NCBI GenBank assembly: GCA_002753135.1
Contig: PDZV01000037.1
Span: forward strand, 1-40,098
DNA from: Magnetococcales bacterium WMHbinv6
Lineage (GTDB): Bacteria; Pseudomonadota; Magnetococcia; Magnetococcales; Magnetaquicoccaceae
Direction of reading: 5' to 3'
Length of the DNA: 40,098 bases
In this document: piece after piece, positions 34,925-40,098 of the stretch
Numbering within the stretch: the stretch's first letter is position 1
How the letters are laid out: the number at the start of each line of letters is the position of its first letter
Position numbers and translations under genes: made by a program
Notes under the pieces: model-generated
What the model was told of the DNA's origin: nothing
What the model saw: only the letters and a program-made list of their open reading frames with translations
Database searches by the model: none

Positions 34925-36481
34925 TTATGCCTCAATCCCGTATTGCCGCAGTTTGTTGTGCAGCGATTGCCGGGTAATATCCAGCAGTTGTGCGGCCTGC
35001 AGTTTGTTGCCTTGCGTTTTGGCCAGGGCGACACGGATCAGACGAATTTCCAGCAGTTCCCGTTGTTGCGGCAGGGAGAGGGAGTCAGGCAGGGTTTCCG
35101 GCAGCAAGGCCAACCCATTATTGTTGCCTTTGTTGTTTTCTGTCGGCAGGGAGCAGTATTGTGCCGAGATGGTTTCGTTATCCTGGGTGAGGGCCACCAA
35201 CCGTTCCACTTCATGTTGCAGTTGCCGGACATTGCCGGGCCAGGTGTAGGTTTCAAAGCGGGTGAGAATTTCCGGGGAGTAGCCGAGTACCTTTTTGTTG
35301 AAGCGGCCATTGACCTCGTCGAGAAACATCATGGCCAGGGGCAGAATATCCAGCGGGCGTTCCCGCAGCGGCGGCAAAGTCAAATCGACGGAAAAGAGGC
35401 GGAAAAAGAGATCTTCGCGGAAGCGTCCTTTTTTGACCTCATCCTGCAGATTTTTGGCCGAGGCGCTGATGATGCGAAAATCGTAGCGGTGCAGGCGGTT
35501 GCCACCCAGACGCATGCCCTCCTTTTCCTGAATGGCGCGCAAAAATTTTGGTTGGATGGTCAGGGGCATTTCCGAAATTTCATCCAGGAACAGCGTGCCG
35601 CCGTTTGCCTCTTCAAAACGGCCCATGCGGCTGGAGACAGCCCCGGTGAAGGCCCCTTTTTCGTAGCCAAAAAATTCACTTTCCATCAGATTTTCCGGGA
35701 TGGCCGAACAGTTGACCGCAACGAACGGGCGGGTGCGCCGATCATTGGCCTGTTCGTGGATCATGCGGGCAATGACCTCTTTGCCGGTACCGCTCTCCCC
35801 GGTGATGAAAACATTGACCGGCAGAGAACCGATCTGGCGGACAATCTCCAGGGTTTGCCGCATGGAGGGGCTTTCGGCAATGAAGCTGTGCCGACCGGAG
35901 GCCTTGAAATCGGTGCGGGCCATCTCTTCGTGCATGTTTTTGGAGATGTTGATAATCTCCTCGGTGATAATATTATGCTCGATGGAGAGGGCCAGGTAGC
36001 GGACAACCTGCTGCAGCAAAATTTCGTCCTGTTGGGTGAAACCGTCGCTGTTGCGTTTGTTGAGAACCTGCACAGCTCCGATGCACCGTTTTTCGGCCAG
36101 GCTGAAGATGGGCACGCTGATCAGGTTGCGGGTGATAAAATCGGTTTTTTGATCACTTTGGGCATGAAAACCGCTGTGATGTTCCAGGCCGGAACCAAAG
36201 ATGGTGACGCCGTTGGCGATGGTGCGCCCGACAATGCTCCCCTCTTTGGGGGCAATAATCTCTTTTTCGCGCACACCGGTGCCGAATTTCAGCCAGACGT
36301 TGTCGGATTCGGCGCTATAAATGAAAATGCTGCACCGTTCCGCTTGTACCAGCGGGGGAAAGACCGCCACAAAAAAACGCATGAGATTTTCGTAATCGCG
36401 ATTATTCCAGGCGCGGGTGATACGGTCGAGTTGGGCCTTGAGGGTAATCAGTCGATGGCGAATGTCCGAGGTTTTAAACAT
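34925..36481 (-). CDS. GAF-AAA+-Fis sigma-54-dependent transcriptional activator
   Basis: A 518-residue enhancer-binding protein. Residues about 30-175 form a GAF domain (SIFIYSAESDNVWLKFGTGV, SVPIFSLAEKRCIGAVQVLN). The AAA+ domain (about 200-430) has Walker A GESGTGKE at 228-235, GAFTGA at 276-281, Walker B GGTLFLDE and TWPGNVRQL. A Fis-type HTH ends it (493-513: LQAAQLLDITRQSLHNKLRQ). It has no receiver, so it is controlled by a ligand or partner at GAF, as in NorR- or NifA-type activators. It begins 10 bp after the InsA-like gene and lies opposite a sigma-54-promoted flagellin-like gene, its most likely target. The GAF ligand is unknown. Confidence 0.93.
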   Translation of the reverse strand: MFKTSDIRHRLITLKAQLDRITRAWNNRDYENLMRFFVAVFPPLVQAERCSIFIYSAESDNVWLKFGTGVREKEIIAPKEGSIVGRTIANGVTIFGSGLEHHSGFHAQSDQKTDFITRNLISVPIFSLAEKRCIGAVQVLNKRNSDGFTQQDEILLQQVVRYLALSIEHNIITEEIINISKNMHEEMARTDFKASGRHSFIAESPSMRQTLEIVRQIGSLPVNVFITGESGTGKEVIARMIHEQANDRRTRPFVAVNCSAIPENLMESEFFGYEKGAFTGAVSSRMGRFEEANGGTLFLDEISEMPLTIQPKFLRAIQEKEGMRLGGNRLHRYDFRIISASAKNLQDEVKKGRFREDLFFRLFSVDLTLPPLRERPLDILPLAMMFLDEVNGRFNKKVLGYSPEILTRFETYTWPGNVRQLQHEVERLVALTQDNETISAQYCSLPTENNKGNNNGLALLPETLPDSLSLPQQRELLEIRLIRVALAKTQGNKLQAAQLLDITRQSLHNKLRQYGIEA

Positions 36482-36490
36482 GGAGGCCGT

Positions 36491-36832
36491 TTAACCCGCC
36501 ATCGCCTGGGGACGGACAAGCCGCTTGCTGCTGCGCAATGGTTTGGCGGGTAACGAAAAACGGGAGAGCATCTGAAACACTTCCAACACGGTTTGCTGGG
36601 GCAGGTTGAGAAGGCGGGCCGTCTCTTCCACATTGGCCCCTTCCAGGGCCAGATCGATAATCTGCCGCCGGGCGGCAGCCGAAGAGGCTCTGCTGCGATA
36701 GTTGAGCAGGAAGACGCGCCGTGTGCAGGAGGGATTCTGACAGATGAAGCGTTGGGCACCATTGGGTTGCCGACCATATTTGACCACATTCAAGCTGTCA
36801 CAATCCGGACAGCGCACTTCGACCACAGCCAT
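36491..36832 (-). CDS. Stand-alone IS1 InsA-like zinc-finger/HTH protein
   Basis: A 113-residue protein aligning by eye with IS1 InsA over most of its length: VRCPDCDSLNVVKYGRQPNG, RFICQNPSC, then SRASSAAARRQIIDLALEG and VEETARLLNLPQQTVLEVF. Four cysteines (8, 11, 31, 36) make a probable zinc site; residues about 55-88 form the HTH. InsA binds IS1 ends and represses transposition. Here no insB and no IS inverted repeats are seen, and a basic C-terminal tail of about 20 residues is added, so it is probably a domesticated DNA-binding protein rather than a live element. AAGGAG lies 10 bases before the ATG. Its stop is 10 bp from the sigma-54 activator start, implying one transcript. Confidence 0.75.
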   Translation of the reverse strand: MAVVEVRCPDCDSLNVVKYGRQPNGAQRFICQNPSCTRRVFLLNYRSRASSAAARRQIIDLALEGANVEETARLLNLPQQTVLEVFQMLSRFSLPAKPLRSSKRLVRPQAMAG

Positions 36833-36897
36833 GATAGGGATACTCCTTCCCGCAGACGGAGCCAAGCAGGGAATAAATTGTTGACTCCCCGCACGAA

Positions 36898-36913
36898 TCA
36901 ACTTTTGTGCCAA
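36898..36913 (-). promoter_or_regulatory. Weak sigma-54-like promoter for the InsA-like/activator operon
   Basis: On the minus strand TTGGCACAAAAGTTGA has a perfect -24 half (TTGGCAC) and correct spacing, but the -12 GC is GA. Predicted start about 55 bases before the ATG at 36832. It may be a poor or decayed promoter, or coincidence. Confidence 0.35.
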
Positions 36914-36924
36914 GCAATAGCTGT

Positions 36925-36974
36925 CCGATAATCTTCTTCTGAAACAGTAACTTATCCGATGCCATGCCGGATAA
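36925..36974. promoter_or_regulatory. Candidate enhancer: TTATCCG-N9-CGGATAA dyad plus a third half-site
   Basis: Perfect 7-bp arms at 36952-36958 and 36968-36974; a related half-site CCGATAA lies at 36925-36931. The dyad centre is about 160 bp upstream of the predicted flagellin-like start and about 75 bp upstream of that of the InsA-like gene, usual distances for a sigma-54 activator site. Either the Fis-domain activator or the InsA-like protein could bind it. Confidence 0.5.
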
Positions 36975-37095
36975 TGACCAGCAACGGAGAGGGGTCGAGG
37001 CAAATTCTTCCAAGTCTGGCTTGCAAAAAATGCCTGCACAGGGAACAAGAGCGGGATTTTATGCGCTAATTATATGAATTTTAACAATAAAAAAC

Positions 37096-37111
37096 TTGGA
37101 ATGCAAGTTGC
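37096..37111 (+). promoter_or_regulatory. Sigma-54 promoter of the flagellin-like gene
   Basis: TTGGAATGCAAGTTGC: GG and GC 10 bases apart with a TTGC -12 half. Predicted start near 37123, giving a leader of about 80 bases before the ATG at 37204. Confidence 0.7.
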
Positions 37112-37203
37112 GATAGTGGGCAGTCAGGTGCAAAGCAGCTGTCTGATGTCGGCAAAAACTGTCCGGCAGATCCCTTATGAATGGTCGATTGCAAGGAGCT
37201 TCC

Positions 37204-38040
37204 ATGGCAAACATACTCTCTGCGGTTTCCGGTTTGTCGAACTTGGTCAATGCAGTGGTATTGGATCCTTCGCTGGTGGCGTTGAAGGATAATCTCAACC
37301 AAACCACCGCCGTTGCGGAGGGGTATCGGGTTGATCTGGCGCAGGAAGAGGGGGCAGGCGGGCGGACGGAGGCTTCCCAGCTTTCGTTGGCGGGTCGGCT
37401 GTCGCTGGATCTGCAGGCCTTGAATCAGGCGACCCTGCAGGCCAATGACGGCGTGGCGATGGCGCAGATTGCCGGTGCCTCCCTGAATGATATTCATGCC
37501 GATTTGCAACAGATGCAGAAGCTGGTACAGGCCAGTCGCAACGGCACCTTGAGCGAAGCCGATCGCCAATCGCTGCAGGCGGAAGCGAAAAAGCTGCAGG
37601 AGTCCATCGATCAAAAAATTCATTCGGCACACTATCTGGATATTCCCTTGTTGGCGACGACAAGGGCGATGTTGTTGCAGGCAGGGATCGAGAGCGGCAA
37701 CCAAAACAGCATTGTCTTGAAGGATGTGGCGCAGGCGCTGACACCGGTGGATGTGGGCAATGCCGCCTCTGCCGAAGCGGCAGAGAGTTCGTTGGTCAAA
37801 GATCTGGCCATGGTGGAGGGTCTGCAACGGCAAATGGTTGGCAAACAAGGGGAGTTTGGCAAAGCGATCGATGCCTTGTCGGCCTGGTCGGCAACACGCA
37901 CCGGAGCCCGGCAGATTGACAGCGATCAGGCTGCCAGTGCAGCGGCCAGCCGGATTGCCGGTCTGATTCGTGGCAATGCCGCCATGGCGTTCAATGTGCA
38001 GGCCAATCAGTCGCCGGCGCGGGTGGCTCATTTGGTCTGA
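37204..38040 (+). CDS. Divergent flagellin-like protein
   Basis: The 278-residue product is flagellin-like in two places. Residues about 81-138 (NDGVAMAQIAGASLNDIHAD, then LQQMQKLVQASRNGTLSEAD and RQSLQAEAKKLQESID) match the D1 helix region of flagellins. The last 50 residues (ATRTGARQIDSDQAASAAAS...VQANQSPARVAHLV) resemble the C-terminal D0/D1 helix, which in flagellins ends QANQxPxxVLxLL. The first 45 residues do not show the usual N-terminal D0 sequence, and the middle domain is short, so normal filament assembly is doubtful. AGGAG lies 7 bases before the ATG at 37204; an ATG at 37177 is less likely. A sigma-54 promoter precedes it and a hairpin follows. It may be a minor filament component, an adaptor, or a regulator of export. 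Confidence 0.75.
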   Translation: MANILSAVSGLSNLVNAVVLDPSLVALKDNLNQTTAVAEGYRVDLAQEEGAGGRTEASQLSLAGRLSLDLQALNQATLQANDGVAMAQIAGASLNDIHADLQQMQKLVQASRNGTLSEADRQSLQAEAKKLQESIDQKIHSAHYLDIPLLATTRAMLLQAGIESGNQNSIVLKDVAQALTPVDVGNAASAEAAESSLVKDLAMVEGLQRQMVGKQGEFGKAIDALSAWSATRTGARQIDSDQAASAAASRIAGLIRGNAAMAFNVQANQSPARVAHLV

Positions 38041-38079
38041 TTGGCGTGTCATCTTTGTTCCAGTTCTCCTCATTGGGGT

Positions 38080-38112
38080 AACGGGCTGGCGTGACTGTAC
38101 CGCCAGCCCGTT
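38080..38112 (+). terminator. Terminator hairpin after the flagellin-like gene
   Basis: A perfect 12-bp stem, AACGGGCTGGCG (38080-38091) with CGCCAGCCCGTT (38101-38112), around a 9-base loop and followed by a short TTGCATTG. It isolates the flagellin-like gene from the downstream transporter-like gene. Confidence 0.75.
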
Positions 38113-38130
38113 TGCATTGTACGGCTTGCC

Positions 38131-39429
38131 ATGAATCAACTTTTTTTTGCACTGATCCTGATGGGTTTTTTGGCGACCGGCTGGCAGCAGTGGCAGTGGT
38201 TGCCAGAGGGTAACGCTCTGTCGCCAATGCAGATATTGAGCAAAGGGATGATGGATGCCGCCGCTTCTTCGGTTACGCTGGCTCTTGGTTTGATCGGCAG
38301 CATGGCCCTGTTTTTGGGGGTGATGAAGGTGGCCGAGCGGGGTGGTTTGTTGACCATTCTGGCCCGTTTGATCCGCCCGTTGATGGTTCGCCTCTTTCCT
38401 GAAGTGCCAGCCGAACATCCGGCCATGGGGGCGATGATTCTCAATCTGGCTGCCAATGCCTTGGGGTTGGGCAATGCGGCCACCCCTTTTGGTATTCGTG
38501 CCATGCACGAGTTGAATCGTCTCAATCCGCTGCCAGGGACGGCCAGCAACGCCATGGCCCTGTTTTTGGCGCTCAATACCGCCAGCATTACCCTGGTACC
38601 GAGCAGTGTCATTGCCGTTCGTGCCGCCTTGGGTTCACGAGAGCCGGCAGCCATTCTGGCCACCACCCTGTTTGCCACCCTGTGTGCGACGGTCGCTGCG
38701 GTCGTGGCTGCGCGATTTTTCCAACGTTGGGCCACCCCCCAGCCGGCTGGTGTGGCAGAAAACCGTGGCGATGAACCGGCAGCAGCAGAAGAGGCTAACA
38801 GCCTGTTGCCGGAGATTGCCGCTGGCTATCCTGCCTGGGTCTCTTTTTTGGCGATGGTGCTGTTGCTGGCTTTTGTGCCGTTGACCATTTTTTATGGCAA
38901 AGGGTTTGCGGTATGGGTGTTGCCGGGGTTGGTGGTCACTTTTCTCGGCTTTGGTGTCTGGCGTGGGGTGCGGGTTTATGAAGTGTTTGTCGAAGGGGCG
39001 AGAGAAGGGTTTGAGACGGCGGTGCGGATCATTCCCTATCTGGTGGCCATTCTGGTTGCGGTCGGCATGTTTCGCAGCAGTGGGGCGATGGAGGTGCTGG
39101 TACAGCTGTTGGCACCGCTGACCACCCCTTTGGGCTTGCCTGCCGAAGCGTTGCCGATGGCCTTGCTGCGCCCATTTTCCGGTTCCGGTGCCTATGGCCT
39201 GATGACCGCCATCATGCAGGATCCGGCTATTGGTCCAGACAGTTATGTCGGCATTCTGGTCAGCACCATACAGGGATCCACCGAGACGACCTTTTATGTC
39301 CTGGCGGTCTATTTGGGGGCGGTACAGGTGCAGCGCATGCGTCATACCCTGGCGGCGGCGCTAACCGCTGATCTGGCCGGACTGGCGGCGGCAGTCTGGA
39401 TCTGTACGATGTTGTTCGGAGATCGTTGA
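38131..39429 (+). CDS. SpmA-SpmB fusion membrane protein (nucleoside-recognition/Gate domains)
   Basis: The 432-residue protein has two homologous membrane halves. The first (about 1-195) is SpmA-like, with MILNLAANALGLGNAATPFG, IRAMHELNRLNPLPGTASN and LFLALNTASITLVPSSVIAV. The second (about 235-430) is SpmB-like, with GAREGFETAVRIIPYLVAIL and LPMALLRPFSGSGAYGLM. In Bacillus spmA and spmB act in spore core dehydration; in non-sporulating bacteria this fusion is widespread and its function is unknown, probably transport or gating of a small molecule. A linker rich in Glu and Ala joins the halves. The start (ATG at 38131) lies 18 bp after the hairpin, so it may have a short leader or partly rely on read-through. 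It overlaps the next start by one base. Confidence 0.88.
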   Translation: MNQLFFALILMGFLATGWQQWQWLPEGNALSPMQILSKGMMDAAASSVTLALGLIGSMALFLGVMKVAERGGLLTILARLIRPLMVRLFPEVPAEHPAMGAMILNLAANALGLGNAATPFGIRAMHELNRLNPLPGTASNAMALFLALNTASITLVPSSVIAVRAALGSREPAAILATTLFATLCATVAAVVAARFFQRWATPQPAGVAENRGDEPAAAEEANSLLPEIAAGYPAWVSFLAMVLLLAFVPLTIFYGKGFAVWVLPGLVVTFLGFGVWRGVRVYEVFVEGAREGFETAVRIIPYLVAILVAVGMFRSSGAMEVLVQLLAPLTTPLGLPAEALPMALLRPFSGSGAYGLMTAIMQDPAIGPDSYVGILVSTIQGSTETTFYVLAVYLGAVQVQRMRHTLAAALTADLAGLAAAVWICTMLFGDR

Positions 39430-39986
39430 TGGATGTGCTGGTTGGCGAACCCTGGCCCTCGGCCAGGGCGTTACAGCAGGAGTGGTTGGAAAATTTGGCA
39501 CGGCGCCATGAGGTGCGCCAGGGGGAGTTGTTGTCCCGGCTGGTAGATGAACTGACGGCACCTGTTCCAGAAAGTTATTTTGCCCTGTTCTCCCTGGCAG
39601 CGTGGCAGTGGTGGAAACGTTGGCGAGCCAGCCGCTTTTATGCCTCGTTGCATCTTTTTCTCTGGCAACAAGCACTGGGGCAGGTGCAACCCATCTATGC
39701 TGCCGGTTTGTTGCGTCTGTTGCGTTATCAACTGCTGCAGCACCCGAAGGCAGGGGTGCGACAGGTTGCCCGATTGGAACAACATTTGGCGTTATATGCC
39801 GTACTGACCGACAATGTATCGGAAGCCGGTTATTTGCGCATTGCTCACCATGTCGTACAAAATATTTTTGGTGATTTGCAGCGTAATCCCACCTGTTTAA
39901 TTATCGCCGTGCAATTGGCAGATTATTTGGACCGTTATTACGAACAACAAAGCAATCGGCTGCAACGGTTGGAAATTACGCCATAG
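39429..39986 (+). CDS. Protein of unknown function (185 aa)
   Basis: Not recognised. The ATG at 39429 overlaps the stop of the SpmAB-like gene (TGATG), so the two are translationally coupled. The product is largely helical and rich in aromatic residues and Gln: LFSLAAWQWWKRWRASRFYA, LHLFLWQQALGQVQPIYAAG and LLRLLRYQLLQHPKAG, ending YLDRYYEQQSNRLQRLEI. There is no signal peptide and no long hydrophobic segment. A role with SpmAB is suggested only by coupling. Confidence 0.65.
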   Translation: MDVLVGEPWPSARALQQEWLENLARRHEVRQGELLSRLVDELTAPVPESYFALFSLAAWQWWKRWRASRFYASLHLFLWQQALGQVQPIYAAGLLRLLRYQLLQHPKAGVRQVARLEQHLALYAVLTDNVSEAGYLRIAHHVVQNIFGDLQRNPTCLIIAVQLADYLDRYYEQQSNRLQRLEITP

Positions 39987-40098
39987 TCATTCTTCGTTAC
40001 ACTGTGATATTGTTTGAAAATATTGCCAAATTTCCCTGGTTTGCGCTCCAGGATCCTTGCAATGATACGACAGAAAATTTAGATTGCGCGATTCCGTG

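Larger units (their letters stand above)
36833..37203. other. Divergent control region between the InsA-like/activator genes and the flagellin-like gene
   Basis: A 370-bp region without a gene, holding back-to-back -24/-12 elements (36898-36913 on the minus strand, 37096-37111 on the plus strand) and a dyad between them (36952-36974). Layout is detailed in the separate entries. Confidence 0.6.

Noticed and set aside
34904-36553. Long plus-strand open frame (549 codons) opposite the sigma-54 activator
   Set aside because: Fully antisense to a gene with clear AAA+ and Fis motifs; composition is that of a shadow frame.
36491-37080. Intact IS1 element
   Set aside because: Only an InsA-like part is present; no insB frame and no terminal inverted repeats were found.
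37123-37203. CsrA site in the flagellin-like leader
   Set aside because: Only the Shine-Dalgarno AAGGAG offers a GGA; no second GGA hairpin, so CsrA control cannot be supported from sequence.
1-40098. CRISPR array, tRNA/rRNA genes, prophage or magnetosome genes
   Set aside because: No regularly spaced repeats, no cloverleaf or rRNA-like sequence, and no mam/mms or phage structural proteins were recognised.

Overview
This window comes from a motile Gram-negative bacterium. It carries a proteobacterial-type flagellar rod/ring operon with P- and L-ring genes, lipoproteins, periplasmic murein hydrolases, several sigma-54-type promoters and two sigma-54 activators. A protein with a PopZ-like N-terminal motif points to the Alphaproteobacteria or a near relative. 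Together with flgM, flgN and csrA at the end of the flg operon, this would suit the Magnetococcia, but no magnetosome gene or rRNA is present, so the placement is inference.

Layout. 1-3957 (-): mltB, rlpA and a PBP5-type D,D-carboxypeptidase form a murein-remodelling operon, followed by the PopZ-like gene that runs off the left edge. 4155-7756 (+): an MdlAB-type heterodimeric ABC exporter with one degenerate ATP site. 7757-9276: a gene-poor stretch with a strong dyad/twin operator, a candidate sigma-54 promoter, a small unknown gene and a USP-like protein. 9273-12118 (-): a histidine kinase and NtrC-type regulator pair. 12447-15769 (+): a TauE/SafE transporter and a SulP anion transporter with an unusual coiled insertion. 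A 120-bp palindromic element lies at 15789-15908. 15905-19402 (-): a large hybrid kinase.

19906-25899 (-): flgF-flgG-flgA-flgH-flgI-flgJ-flgM-flgN-csrA, read from a good sigma-54 promoter at 25940-25955. 26284-28961 (+): mazG and typA. 29069-34169 (+): a signalling cluster of a CheY-like receiver, a hybrid kinase behind a sigma-54-type promoter, an unknown gene and a PAS-GGDEF-EAL protein. 34223-36832 (-): a DUF4337-like membrane protein, a GAF-AAA+-Fis sigma-54 activator, and directly upstream of the activator a stand-alone protein resembling IS1 InsA. Divergent from these, 37204-38040 (+) is a very divergent flagellin-like gene with its own sigma-54 promoter. 38131-39986 (+): an SpmA-SpmB fusion and an unknown gene.

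The most distinctive unit is 34925-38040. An InsA-like zinc-finger/HTH protein appears co-transcribed with a sigma-54 activator and faces a divergent flagellin-like gene. Their shared intergenic region carries a TTATCCG-N9-CGGATAA dyad at a distance suited to an enhancer. More broadly, at least four good -24/-12 promoters and two activators suggest that sigma-54 ties flagellar assembly to signalling here. All functions are read from sequence; no searches were run.
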